Origin: Pseudomonas fluorescens
GTDB taxonomy: Bacteria > Pseudomonadota > Gammaproteobacteria > Pseudomonadales > Pseudomonadaceae
Length of the DNA: 64,000 bases
Assembly: GCF_002837185.1 (NCBI RefSeq)
Contig: NZ_KZ478013.1
Location: forward strand, 1-64,000
Direction: 5' to 3'
Notes under the pieces: model-generated
Database searches by the model: none
Seen by the model: the letters and a program-made list of their open reading frames with translations, nothing else
Told to the model about the DNA's origin: nothing
Position numbers and translations under genes: made by a program
Part shown: positions 51,458 to 60,611 of the stretch, one piece after another
Numbering within the stretch: position 1 is the first letter of the stretch
Layout: each line of letters begins with the position of its first letter

Positions 51458-52212
51458 ACGAACACCACTTCAAAAGGTTGCAGCAAACGCTCCACTATAT
51501 AGGGCGCCAATACAGGCGGCAGACCGGCCTGCGGGTCGCCCTCCAGCTGGCTGGCGAAGGCGTGGATGGCATGGCGTTTGCGCGCCACCCTTTCGGGCGT
51601 CAAAGGGATCTTGCGCGCACGGTCCCAAGGCACCATGCCATCTTCAGCGGTCGCCCAGTGCCAGGTCCACACAGGCAGTTCGTACAACGTAGCGCCCACT
51701 GCCTGGGCGGCTTTCGCGCTGGCGCGGCCGACGGCCTCATGGTCGCAATGCCCGTCTTCACGCCAGGTGGCGAACACCACATCGTCGGGCTTGAGGTAGC
51801 GCTGGATGAAAGCGGCGAGTTCTTCTTCACGCTCGGCAACTTTACTGTCGGTAAACCCGGCGCGCAGCCACTTCAAACTGTGCAGCGGCAAGCCCAGGCG
51901 GTGCAACGCCTGGGCCGATTCCTGGGGCCGTACCACGCTCAGACGTTGCACCGGCCACCGTTTGGAGCCCGGATGGCTGGCGCTGCCGTCGGTGACCGAG
52001 ATCAGTTGAATGGGCCGGCCCAGTTCGGCCAGACCTTGCAGCAAACCGCCGCAGCCGAGCACTTCATCGTCCGGATGCGGCGCAATGATGACTGCGCGCC
52101 GCCCCTCGGGCACCAGTTGTTCAACGCTGATATGCGGCAATTCAGCCAGGCGCGACGAGGTTTGCCAGTAATGCAGCGACGTACCCTGGCCGACAATCGG
52201 GTTGGGTTTCAT
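51454..52212 (-). CDS. PIG-L family N-deacetylase
   Basis: A 252-residue PIG-L (LmbE) enzyme with the intact AHPDDEVLGCGGLLQ motif (catalytic Asp and zinc-binding His/Asp), LISVTDGSASHPGSKRW and DGHCDHEAVGRASAKA with the third zinc His. Such enzymes remove N-acetyl groups from GlcNAc-type conjugates. ATG 52212 overlaps the stop of the acyl-CoA-dehydrogenase-like gene (ATGA); the longer open frame is antisense noise. An altered paralog lies at 49260-50060. Confidence 0.87.
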   Translation of the reverse strand: MKPNPIVGQGTSLHYWQTSSRLAELPHISVEQLVPEGRRAVIIAPHPDDEVLGCGGLLQGLAELGRPIQLISVTDGSASHPGSKRWPVQRLSVVRPQESAQALHRLGLPLHSLKWLRAGFTDSKVAEREEELAAFIQRYLKPDDVVFATWREDGHCDHEAVGRASAKAAQAVGATLYELPVWTWHWATAEDGMVPWDRARKIPLTPERVARKRHAIHAFASQLEGDPQAGLPPVLAPYIVERLLQPFEVVFV

Positions 52213-53207
52213 AACTGCCACCTCCCTGACGGTTCGCCGGCGACCTGTTCGCCCAGGGCGGCCAGGTCGCGTTCGGCGTGACTTTGACGCACATACACCG
52301 GCAAGTCCGCCATCAATTGGGCGAAGTGCGGGTCCTTGCAGTAAGGCCCCGCACCGACGGCACGCCCGACATGATGGATCACCTGCTCGACGGTTTCCTC
52401 GACGCACGCGCGCACCTGCTGGGCCAGTAGCCGGGCATCGGCGGTCGGTGCCTGGTCGACCTGCTCGGCACTGGCGCGCAGCACGCAGGCCGCGCTGTTG
52501 AGTGCGCTGTCCACCGCGCCGAGGTGGGCCAGGGCATGGGGCTCAGGGTGCTTGCCGCACTGCTCGCGCAACACTTCGGCCAGGCGCTGCGCCGCGCCAT
52601 ACCAGCACGCCGCAATGCCGATGCCGCCGTGCCAGAAGCCCGGGCGGGCCAGGTAGTCGCCTGGCCCGCCAACCGCAAGCCCCGGGGCCTCATCGAAGAC
52701 GATCTCGACACTGCCAGTAGCCGCCATGCCCACCGCATCCCAGCCTTCATCCGTCACCGTGACGCCGGGCTGGTCCATCGCCACGGCAACCAGTTGCTGG
52801 CGATCTTCTTCATCCCACGCGGTCAACAACCCGTGCGAGACAACGGAGGCCCCTGAGCACCAGGCTTTACGCCCGTCGACAATCAGCCGTTGGCCATCGC
52901 GCCGCACGCGCGCCCTGGCGCTCGGCGGCTCGGCGGCCCACATCCCCCAGATGCTGCCCAACGGCGGCAGCGGGCTGTCGAGCTCGGCAATGATCGCCAG
53001 GGCGTCGGTGTGGCCCTCGAACAGCTTGCACAAGCGCAGGTCATGTCCGGCGACCTGCGCCAGCCCGCTGTAACGCTCCAGCGTCTGGCCGCTGCCGGGC
53101 AAGGGCAGTTGGTCCAGGCCTTCTTCCTGAAGGTCCCTTAGGGCATTACCCAGGGCTTGCGTATTCGCATAGCCCCGGTAGCCGGAAAGGAATCCGTGCA
53201 ACGCCAT
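52209..53207 (-). CDS. Acyl-CoA dehydrogenase-like protein
   Basis: The 332-residue chain resembles the acyl-CoA dehydrogenase fold: a helical N-terminal part, SIWGMWAAEPPSARARV then GRKAWCSGASVVSHGLLTA as the FAD-contacting beta region, and a helical C-terminal domain from about residue 200. It is shorter than typical ACADs (about 380), and the catalytic Glu position cannot be located by eye. It starts 1 base after the glgX stop, so it is coupled to the glycogen genes. Its substrate is unknown; acyl or amine oxidation in a small biosynthetic route is possible. Confidence 0.75.
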   Translation of the reverse strand: MALHGFLSGYRGYANTQALGNALRDLQEEGLDQLPLPGSGQTLERYSGLAQVAGHDLRLCKLFEGHTDALAIIAELDSPLPPLGSIWGMWAAEPPSARARVRRDGQRLIVDGRKAWCSGASVVSHGLLTAWDEEDRQQLVAVAMDQPGVTVTDEGWDAVGMAATGSVEIVFDEAPGLAVGGPGDYLARPGFWHGGIGIAACWYGAAQRLAEVLREQCGKHPEPHALAHLGAVDSALNSAACVLRASAEQVDQAPTADARLLAQQVRACVEETVEQVIHHVGRAVGAGPYCKDPHFAQLMADLPVYVRQSHAERDLAALGEQVAGEPSGRWQL

Positions 53208-53208
53208 T

Positions 53209-55368
53209 TCACACCTCGTCGTCGTGATGCAGCTCAAACAGAAGCAGCGAGCGGCCGGTTGCAGCGTACTCGTGCTCAAACTCAAAACGCTCCTGGCCAC
53301 GGACTGCCGGGTCATTGGTATCGAGCAGGCAATTCCAGTACTCGCCCTGGGGCACCGGTGGCAGGCGGAAATTGACCATGTCGTGATGGGCGTTGACCAC
53401 CAGCAGCAACGTCGCGTCGGCGCCGGCACGTCGAATCCCGGTCTCCTGGGCGCGACCATCCATCAGCATGCCCAGGCAACGACCATGGCTGTCTTCCCAC
53501 TGCTCGGTGGTCATTTCATTGCCATCCGGGGCCAGCCAGGTGACGTCTTTTACGCCGATATCTTCGTTATAGTCGCCGACCAGGAAGCGCCCACGGCGCA
53601 GGATCGGGTACGCCAGGCGCAACTTGATCAGGCGCTTGACGAACTTGAGCAGCGCCTTGCCGTCGTCGTCCAGTTCCCAGTTGACCCAACCGATCTCACT
53701 GTCCTGGCAATAAGCATTGTTGTTGCCATGCTGGGTGCGGGCGAATTCATCGCCGGCCACGATCATCGGCGTGCCTTGGGCCAGCAGCAGGGTAGCGAAG
53801 AAGTTGCGCATCTGGCGCAGACGCAACGCGTTGATTTCCGGATCTTCGGTAGGGCCTTCGACACCATGGTTCCACGACAGGTTGTTATTGCTGCCGTCCT
53901 GGTTGTTCTCGTCGTTGGCTTCGTTGTGCTTGTCGTTGTAGGACACCAGGTCATGCAGGGTGAACCCGTCATGGGCGGTGATGAAGTTCACCGAGCTGTA
54001 AGGTCGGCGCCCACGGTGGTTGAACATTTCGCCCGAGGCGGTCATGCGCCCGGCGAAGTCCGCCAACTGGCCGTCATCGCCTTTCCAGAAGGCGCGCACG
54101 GTGTCGCGGAAACGGTCGTTCCATTCCGCCCAGCCCGGTGGGAAATTGCCCACCTGATAGCCGCCCGGTCCGCAGTCCCAGGGTTCGGCGATGAGTTTGA
54201 GCTGACGCAGGATAGGGTCCTGGCGGCACGCCACGAGGAAGCTGTGACGTTCGTCAAAGCCGTCGCGATAGCGTCCGAGGATGGTCGCCAGGTCAAAGCG
54301 GAAACCATCAACGTGCATCTCGGTCGCCCAGTAACGCAGGGAGTCGGTGACCATCTGCAGCACGCACGGGTGACTCAGGTCCAGAGTGTTGCCCGTGCCG
54401 GAATCATTGATGTAGAAGCGCTTTTCGTCGGGCATCAGGCGGTAGTACGAGGCGTTGTCGATGCCGCGCATGGACAGGGTAGGGCCGCGCTCGTTGCCTT
54501 CGGCGGTGTGGTTGTAGACCACGTCGAGGATCACCTCGAGCTTCTGCTCATGCAGGTGCGCGACCATCTCCTTGAACTCGGCGATCTTGCCGCTGGCCAG
54601 GTAGCGCGGGTCGGGCGCAAAAAACGCAATGCTGTTGTAGCCCCAGTAGTTGGTCATGCCTTTTTCCAGCAGATGCTGGTCGTTGACGAAGGCATGGACG
54701 GGCAACAGCTCGACCGAAGACACCCCCAACTGGCGGATATGCTTGAGCACGTCATCTTCCATCAGCCCGGCGCAGGTGCCGCGCACGGATTCGCCGACCG
54801 AAGGATGGCGCATGCTGATGCCGCGCAGGTGGGTTTCATAGATGATCGTGCGGTCCCATGGCACGCGCACCGGCTGGTCATTGCCCCAGGTGTGCGCCGG
54901 GTCGATGACCTTGCACTTGGGCACGAACGGCGCGCTGTCGCGCTCGTCGAAGCTGAGGTCGTCGTCGGGGTGGCCGATGGTGTAGCCAAACAGCGCTTCG
55001 GACCATTTGAGTTCGCCCACCAGTTGCTTGGCATAGGGGTCGATCAGCAATTTGTTGTGGTTGAAGCGATGGCCGTTTTCCGGGTCGTAAGGGCCATACA
55101 CACGGTAGCCGTAAATCAGCCCGGGATGGGCGTCGGGCAGGTAGCCGTGGAAGATTTCATCGGTGTACTCAGGCAGCTCGATGCGCTCCAGTTCCACTTC
55201 GCCGGCATCGTCGAACAGGCACAGCTCGACCTTGGTGGCGTTGGCTGAAAACAGCGCAAAGTTGACGCCCAGGCCGTCCCAGGTGGCGCCGAGGGGGAAG
55301 GGCAAACCTTCACGAATCCGCGACGGCTCATGGTCCGGCGTGGTTGAGGCTTTATCGGGTTTGCTCAT
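53209..55368 (-). CDS. glgX: Glycogen debranching enzyme GlgX
   Basis: The 719-residue protein is a GH13 isoamylase-type enzyme: an N-terminal CBM48-like domain (PFPLGATWDGLGVNFALFS), then the barrel with ILDVVYNHTAEG, MHVDGFRFDLATILGR carrying the nucleophile Asp, ELKLIAEPWDCG-like LIAEPWDCGPGGYQVG with the acid Glu, and FITAHDGFTLHDLVSYN. It removes alpha-1,6 side chains from limit dextrins. It is preceded by the DUF2934 gene and followed 1 base later by the ACAD-like gene. Confidence 0.93.
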   Translation of the reverse strand: MSKPDKASTTPDHEPSRIREGLPFPLGATWDGLGVNFALFSANATKVELCLFDDAGEVELERIELPEYTDEIFHGYLPDAHPGLIYGYRVYGPYDPENGHRFNHNKLLIDPYAKQLVGELKWSEALFGYTIGHPDDDLSFDERDSAPFVPKCKVIDPAHTWGNDQPVRVPWDRTIIYETHLRGISMRHPSVGESVRGTCAGLMEDDVLKHIRQLGVSSVELLPVHAFVNDQHLLEKGMTNYWGYNSIAFFAPDPRYLASGKIAEFKEMVAHLHEQKLEVILDVVYNHTAEGNERGPTLSMRGIDNASYYRLMPDEKRFYINDSGTGNTLDLSHPCVLQMVTDSLRYWATEMHVDGFRFDLATILGRYRDGFDERHSFLVACRQDPILRQLKLIAEPWDCGPGGYQVGNFPPGWAEWNDRFRDTVRAFWKGDDGQLADFAGRMTASGEMFNHRGRRPYSSVNFITAHDGFTLHDLVSYNDKHNEANDENNQDGSNNNLSWNHGVEGPTEDPEINALRLRQMRNFFATLLLAQGTPMIVAGDEFARTQHGNNNAYCQDSEIGWVNWELDDDGKALLKFVKRLIKLRLAYPILRRGRFLVGDYNEDIGVKDVTWLAPDGNEMTTEQWEDSHGRCLGMLMDGRAQETGIRRAGADATLLLVVNAHHDMVNFRLPPVPQGEYWNCLLDTNDPAVRGQERFEFEHEYAATGRSLLLFELHHDDEV

Positions 55369-55453
55369 GGTGTTGCTCCTGCAAGGATTCTTTTTTCGGG
55401 CCGAACGCGGCCGTACTGACAGTTATTCAGCGTATGACGTAGACAGTTGAGGG

Positions 55454-55480
55454 CCCCCTGACGGCAATGCGGTCAGGAGG
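55454..55480. terminator. Hairpin between DUF2934 and glgX
   Basis: CCCCCTGAC and GTCAGGAGG form a 9-bp stem (one wobble pair) with a 9-base loop in the 129-base gap. It may attenuate readthrough from glgA-treY into glgX. Confidence 0.5.
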
Positions 55481-55497
55481 CGCGGCGATCGATGAGC

Positions 55498-55758
55498 TTA
55501 GGGCTTGGGTTTCTTCGGTGCCGCGGGCTTCTTCGGCGCAGGTTTGGCAGCGGCGGGCGCCGCCGGCTTGGCTTTGGCCGCAGGCTTGGGCGCGGTCTTG
55601 GGCTTGGCGGCCGGCTTGGGCTTGCTTGGCGTCAATGCCTCGGCTTCGGCCAGCTTGCGTGCCATTTCCCAGTGACGCGCATCTTCACCGTGGGGCTTGC
55701 CTTCGGACTCCCAGATCTGGTGTGCCAGTTCGCGGATGCGTTTGTCTTCATTACTCAT
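55498..55758 (-). CDS. DUF2934 family small protein with Pro/Ala/Lys-rich tail
   Basis: An 86-residue protein: the first 45 residues are a DUF2934 domain (RIRELAHQIWESEGKPHG, ARHWEMARKLAEAEA), followed by a 40-residue tail of Lys, Pro and Ala repeats that should be disordered and strongly basic, perhaps binding nucleic acid or polysaccharide. GAGGAG lies 7 bases before ATG 55758; a GTG codon directly before it is also in frame. The gene position matches the small gene between treY and glgX in P. aeruginosa. Function unknown. Confidence 0.8.
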   Translation of the reverse strand: MSNEDKRIRELAHQIWESEGKPHGEDARHWEMARKLAEAEALTPSKPKPAAKPKTAPKPAAKAKPAAPAAAKPAPKKPAAPKKPKP

Positions 55759-55779
55759 CACACACTCCTCAGAAAATGT

Positions 55780-58530
55780 TCAGCTTTCTTGAATATCGGC
55801 ATTGATAAAGACATTGACCGGGAAATCCCCCAGGGCAGCGCTGATCAACAGCTCCTTGTCTGGTGTGACTGCGCTTGTCTGAAAAAGTCCCTTCCAGTTT
55901 TGAGTTGTGGCGGCGAACGGTAATTTCACCCGCGTATCGCCCCAAACCTGGGCAGGAATCAGGGGCAGCAGCGCATTTTCGAGCAGGCGCCGGGGCCAGC
56001 GAGGCACCACCACCAACACGTGTTTGCCGTGAAGTTCGCGGCAGAACGCAACGACATGATCGGCCAGTGGGCCAACCACCTCCAGAGCGGTGTAGGCGCC
56101 GTCGCTGAACAGCTCGACGTTAGCCTTGCGCAAGGCGAGTACTTGCCCGATCACCGCCTGCTTGATACGCCCGTCGCGCCAGCTGGACAGCAGTTCACCG
56201 ATGTCCGCCGGGTTTTCCAGGGCGCGTTGCCGCGCCTGGAAGTCCACCGGGCGCCGGTTGTCCGGGTCGACCAGGCTGAAGTCCCAGTACTCATCGCCCT
56301 GGTACACGTCCGGCACACCCGGCACGCTCAGATGAAGCAAGGTCTGCGCCAGCCCGTTCAAGGCGCCGGCGGGAGCGATGGCCTGGGCTGCGCCGGCAAG
56401 AGCGTCGCGCAACGGCTTGCCGGTTTCACTGAGCAATACGCGCTGCACAAAGGTCTCGACGCCGCGCTCGTATGCCTCGTTCGGCGCGCTCCAGCTGCTT
56501 TGCAGCTTGGCTTCGCGCAGCGCTTTCTGTTGCCACTGCCAGAGGCGTTGCTGATAGGCCTCAAGGTCAGGGTTCGGCTCCAGCGGCCAACTGCCGAGCA
56601 GCACTTGATAAAGGATCAACTCGTCGCCCGCCGAGGGGCTGTCTGGCGTCTCGCGCAACGGCGCGGCCAGGCTGCGCCAGTGTTCGACCTGCTCGGCGTA
56701 CCAGGGCGCGCACTCGCTCAGTACCGCCAGACGCGCACGGGTGTCTTCGCCACGTTTATGGTCGTGGGTGGCGGTGGCCAGCAAGTTATGGGGGAAGCTC
56801 TTCAGACGCTGCTGATTCACTGCATGAAAATCGGCCAACGGTGCGCTGAACTGCTCGGTGCTGAAGCCTACGTCGTTACGCGACAGCAACACCGCCGAAC
56901 GATAGAACGCCGTATCTTCCACGGCCTTGGCTGCGGCAGGTGAGGTCAGTTGCTGGAAGCGCACGCAGGCATGCTTGAGCATCTTGCGCGCACGGCCCAG
57001 CGGGCGATTGCGCCACGGTTGCCCACCCAGCCATTGTTCCAGGTGATCGAGTACCGGCCAGTCGCCCTCGTTCAGCGTGCTGCGCGCGCCCTCCATGGCC
57101 TGCTGGAAGATCTTGTCGTCAGCCGCGCTGCGCCCGCGAGCGCTGATGTAGGTGCGGTACACCGGAAAATGCACGATCAGTTCCTGTAACGCGCGGCGGA
57201 TCGCGCCCAGGGTCAGGTCGCGGGTCATTACGTCGTCACGGGCCACTTGCAACAGCGCCTGGGCCACACTCTCGAAATCGCCGCCCAATGAACCGTTGAG
57301 GATTTGCTGGCGGGCCAGCCGCGCCTCTTCGATAAACGCCGACGGCCGTTCGCTGTGGCGCGACCATAACTCGGCGAGCGGCGCGAAACCGTCCGGGTGA
57401 TGCTGCAGCAATGACAGCTGGTTCATGAATTCGTAGCCGGTAGTGCCGTCCACTTGCCAGTCTTCGCGCAGGGTCTCGCCGTCACCGAGGATTTTTTCCA
57501 CGAAGATCGGCAAATGCCGCTGCGGCGACAGCGCATCCACCCGGCGCCGCAGCTTGCGGCAGTAACCACGTGGGTCGGCCAGCCCGTCGATATGGTCGAT
57601 GCGCAGGCCATCGATCAGGCCTGCGCTGATCAACTCGAAAATCTTCCCGTGAGTGGCCTCGAACACCGCCGTGCGCTCGACGCGCAGGCCACCCAGTTCG
57701 TTGACGTCGAAGAAGCGCCGCCAGTTGATGTCGTCCGCCGCCGTGCGCCAACTGGCGAGGCGGTAGCTCTGTTCTTCCAGCAACTGATGCAGGCGGGCGA
57801 AACCCTCAGGCGTGCGCCCGTCGAACGCGGCGAGGCGCTGTTCGATGGCGGGCAATACCTCGCCGGCCCGCTCGGCCAGTGCCTGTTTCAGCCAGCCGGC
57901 TTCGGCGTAGGCATCGTCCTGATACGCCAGGGCGGCGAAGCGCTCGGCCAGCGGCTTGAGCGGTTCGTCGTTGCCCAGGATCAGTGCGTAGTCCCGTGGA
58001 CAGATCGGGAAACGATGTTCGTAGTGCTCAACGTAAAAGGCGCCGTGCGCCGCCTCGAACTTCAGCACCAGGTTGCCGCTTTGCAACGCTTCGCCGTAAT
58101 CGCTGCCCAGGAACGGCATCAGCAGTTGGCCCTTGAGCAGCGGGTCGGGTGAGTGCCATTGAATGTCGAAGAATTCGCTGTAGGGGCTCAAGCGTCCCCA
58201 TTCCAGCAGGTCCAGCCACCAGGGGTTGTCGGCGCCGCCCACGGCCATATGGTTAGAGACGATGTCGAGGATCAGGCCCATGTCGTGTTCGCGCAACGCG
58301 GCAACCAAGCGCTGCAACGCCGCTTCACCACCCAGTTCCGGGTTGACACAGGTGGGGTCGACCACGTCATAGCCATGCATCGAACCGGCCCGCGCCTTGA
58401 GCAGGGGCGAGGCATACAGGTGACTGATGCCCAGTCGGGCGAAATACGGCACCAACGGCACCGCATCATCCAGGGTGAAGCCTTTATGAAATTGCAGACG
58501 CTGAGTGGCGCGCAGGGGCAGTGCTTTCAT
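55780..58530 (-). CDS. treY: Malto-oligosyltrehalose synthase TreY
   Basis: The 916-residue GH13 enzyme converts the reducing end of a malto-oligosaccharide into a trehalosyl unit. Signatures: RLQFHKGFTLDDAVPLVPYFARLGISHLYASPL at the start, GSMHGYDVVDP, GLILDIVSNHMA, GLRIDHIDGLADP with the nucleophile Asp, and PIFVEKILGDGETL with the acid Glu, far apart as usual in TreY because of inserted helical regions. It overlaps malQ by four bases (ATGA) and pairs with TreZ to release trehalose from glycogen-type glucan. Confidence 0.93.
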   Translation of the reverse strand: MKALPLRATQRLQFHKGFTLDDAVPLVPYFARLGISHLYASPLLKARAGSMHGYDVVDPTCVNPELGGEAALQRLVAALREHDMGLILDIVSNHMAVGGADNPWWLDLLEWGRLSPYSEFFDIQWHSPDPLLKGQLLMPFLGSDYGEALQSGNLVLKFEAAHGAFYVEHYEHRFPICPRDYALILGNDEPLKPLAERFAALAYQDDAYAEAGWLKQALAERAGEVLPAIEQRLAAFDGRTPEGFARLHQLLEEQSYRLASWRTAADDINWRRFFDVNELGGLRVERTAVFEATHGKIFELISAGLIDGLRIDHIDGLADPRGYCRKLRRRVDALSPQRHLPIFVEKILGDGETLREDWQVDGTTGYEFMNQLSLLQHHPDGFAPLAELWSRHSERPSAFIEEARLARQQILNGSLGGDFESVAQALLQVARDDVMTRDLTLGAIRRALQELIVHFPVYRTYISARGRSAADDKIFQQAMEGARSTLNEGDWPVLDHLEQWLGGQPWRNRPLGRARKMLKHACVRFQQLTSPAAAKAVEDTAFYRSAVLLSRNDVGFSTEQFSAPLADFHAVNQQRLKSFPHNLLATATHDHKRGEDTRARLAVLSECAPWYAEQVEHWRSLAAPLRETPDSPSAGDELILYQVLLGSWPLEPNPDLEAYQQRLWQWQQKALREAKLQSSWSAPNEAYERGVETFVQRVLLSETGKPLRDALAGAAQAIAPAGALNGLAQTLLHLSVPGVPDVYQGDEYWDFSLVDPDNRRPVDFQARQRALENPADIGELLSSWRDGRIKQAVIGQVLALRKANVELFSDGAYTALEVVGPLADHVVAFCRELHGKHVLVVVPRWPRRLLENALLPLIPAQVWGDTRVKLPFAATTQNWKGLFQTSAVTPDKELLISAALGDFPVNVFINADIQES

Positions 58531-60611
58531 CGGTCACGCTCATAGGCTTGGTTGCGCGCGACGGCCAGCAGCTCGAGGCGGCGCGCGGCGCCGGCATTGT
58601 CGAGCAGGCTGGACGCTTCACCGGGCAGGCGGCGGCGCCAGTTGGGGTGGGTGTCGGTGGTGCCGGGCAGGTTGGGTTGTTCTTCCATGCCCAGGGCATC
58701 CTCCAGGGGCAGCAGCACCAGCGGCGCACGGGTGTGGCCGAGGTAGCGCACGCTGGCATCGATCATGTGGTCGGTGTCGTTGCGGATCTCATCGACAAAG
58801 TTCTGCGGGTCCTGGCTCAAGGCCTGGCGCAATGCCTGGCGTTCGCGCAGGCGGTGTTCGCTCCATTGATCCACGGTCGGCGCGTCGATCAGGCCCAGTT
58901 CGATATTCCATTCGATGTCACGGCTGTGCCACCAGCCGTTGAGCGTCGGCAAGTCGTGAGTGCTGGTGGTGGCCAGGGCGTTGTCGGGCCAGTCGAGGAT
59001 CGGCCTGAACTGGCCTTCATGGTTTTGCTCGAACAGCAATACACGCATGCCCAGAATTGCCCGGCTGCTGAGTTTTTCACGCAGGCCGTCGGGCACGGTG
59101 CCGAGGTCCTCACCGAGGACAATGGCCTGGTGACGATGGGATTCGAGGGCCAACAGCCGCAGCATGTCGTCCACCGGGTAATACAGGTAGGCGCCTTCGC
59201 GCGGTGAAGCCCCGTTGGGGATGACCCACAGGCGTTGCAGGCCCATCACATGGTCGATTCGCAGGCCGCCCGCGTGCGCGAAGTTAGCCCGCAGCATTTC
59301 AATAAAGGCACGGAAACCGTGGCGTTTGAGCCCCTCGGGGGAAAACGCGGAAATGCCCCAACCCTGGCCTGCACGGTTGAGAATGTCCGGTGGCGCGCCG
59401 ACGGTGAGGTCGGCGAGCAATTCGTCCTGGCGACTCCATGCCTGGCTGCCACCGCCGTCCGCACCCACCGCCAGGTCGGCGATCAGGCCGATACCCATGC
59501 CGCTGCCACGCGCGGCCTGTTGTGCGCGCTGCAAACTGCGGGCGATCAACCACTGGGTAAAAGCGAAATAGCCGATTTCATCACGGTGCTCCTCGGCAAA
59601 CTGTGCCAGCGCCGGGCTCTGCGGCGTACGCCAGTCTTGCGGCCAGTGACGCCAGTCGAGGTCTTCCCCGGCGGCGGCGCGCAATGCCTGCACCGCTTCG
59701 AAACGGCAGTGGTTTTCCAAGGCTTCGCCGCCAGCCTGACGGAAGCTCTGGAAATCGGCATGTTGCGGGTGGTGGCCGTGGCGGAAGTCGTCATACAGGG
59801 CGCGCAGCAGGCGCTGCTTGGCTTTGGCGGCGGCGGGCCAGTCGATCAGCGTGAGCTGTTCAAGGTCGTGCAGTTCATCGGCCAGGCCTGTGGCCTCGAT
59901 GGCATTGCGCACTTCACGTTCACCCAGGATGCACCCGGGCGAGGCATACAAGCTGTTGAGAAACAGCCGGCTGGAAGGCGAGTAGGGGCTGTAGCGCTCG
60001 GCATCGGCGCTGAACATCGCATGCATCGGGCTGATCGCCACGGCGTCGGCCCCGCGTTCGGCGGCCGAACGGGCCAGGTGCTCCAGGGCCAGGGTGTCGC
60101 CGAACCCCCCGTCGCCGAGGCGGCGCAGCGAGTAGAGCTGGGCGCTGATGCCCCAGGCGCGGGCGGGGTCATTTTGCACCGCTTCGGCCACGCTGTAGCA
60201 CTGGGCGGGGGCGACGGCGAGGGTGAACGTCTGGCCGTCGATATGCGCCTGATGGTAGCCAAGGGCGATCACGCCGGGCAGCACGGCATCACCATCCAGA
60301 CGCAGTTCCAGGCTTTCGCCATCTTCCAACTGCACGCGGCACGGCGTGTCCGGGGCAAAGAAACGCGCCAGGTCCAGGCCTTCGCCGCTGTCGACGGTGA
60401 TCAGCGGGGGCAGATGCTTATCCTGCTGTACGTGTTCCAACGACTGCAGGCTGGCCTCGATTTCGGCCTCGGTATCGGCCGGGTGACCCAGCCCCTTGAG
60501 CACGGCGCGCAGGGCGTCGGGTTTCACATGTTGTGGGCGACCATTGGCATCGATCCAATCGACGGCCAGGCCCGCGCGGCTGGCGAGTATTTCCAGGTTC
60601 GCTTCACTCAA
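58527..60611 (-). CDS. malQ: 4-alpha-glucanotransferase MalQ
   Basis: A 694-residue GH77 amylomaltase, the same length as E. coli MalQ. Recognisable parts are ARAWGISAQLYSLR, GLRIDHVMGLQRLW with the nucleophile Asp, IVLGEDLGTVPDGLRE with the acid Glu, and STHDLPTLNGWW. It disproportionates short maltodextrins so they can re-enter the TreY/TreZ route or glycogen. The start is a TTG at 60611 overlapping the treZ stop (TTGA), and its stop overlaps treY, so translation is coupled on both sides. Confidence 0.93.
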   Translation of the reverse strand: MSEANLEILASRAGLAVDWIDANGRPQHVKPDALRAVLKGLGHPADTEAEIEASLQSLEHVQQDKHLPPLITVDSGEGLDLARFFAPDTPCRVQLEDGESLELRLDGDAVLPGVIALGYHQAHIDGQTFTLAVAPAQCYSVAEAVQNDPARAWGISAQLYSLRRLGDGGFGDTLALEHLARSAAERGADAVAISPMHAMFSADAERYSPYSPSSRLFLNSLYASPGCILGEREVRNAIEATGLADELHDLEQLTLIDWPAAAKAKQRLLRALYDDFRHGHHPQHADFQSFRQAGGEALENHCRFEAVQALRAAAGEDLDWRHWPQDWRTPQSPALAQFAEEHRDEIGYFAFTQWLIARSLQRAQQAARGSGMGIGLIADLAVGADGGGSQAWSRQDELLADLTVGAPPDILNRAGQGWGISAFSPEGLKRHGFRAFIEMLRANFAHAGGLRIDHVMGLQRLWVIPNGASPREGAYLYYPVDDMLRLLALESHRHQAIVLGEDLGTVPDGLREKLSSRAILGMRVLLFEQNHEGQFRPILDWPDNALATTSTHDLPTLNGWWHSRDIEWNIELGLIDAPTVDQWSEHRLRERQALRQALSQDPQNFVDEIRNDTDHMIDASVRYLGHTRAPLVLLPLEDALGMEEQPNLPGTTDTHPNWRRRLPGEASSLLDNAGAARRLELLAVARNQAYERDR

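Noticed and set aside
49260-53207. The deacetylase/methyltransferase/glycosyltransferase genes as true nod genes
   Set aside because: There is no NodC-like chitin synthase, NodA acyltransferase or nod box. The resemblance is one of activity types only.
53224-55248. A 674-codon forward open frame opposite glgX, and similar ones opposite treY, malQ, treZ and glgA
   Set aside because: All are antisense to well-recognised enzymes, lack ribosome sites and have biased compositions typical of reverse complements of GC-rich codons.
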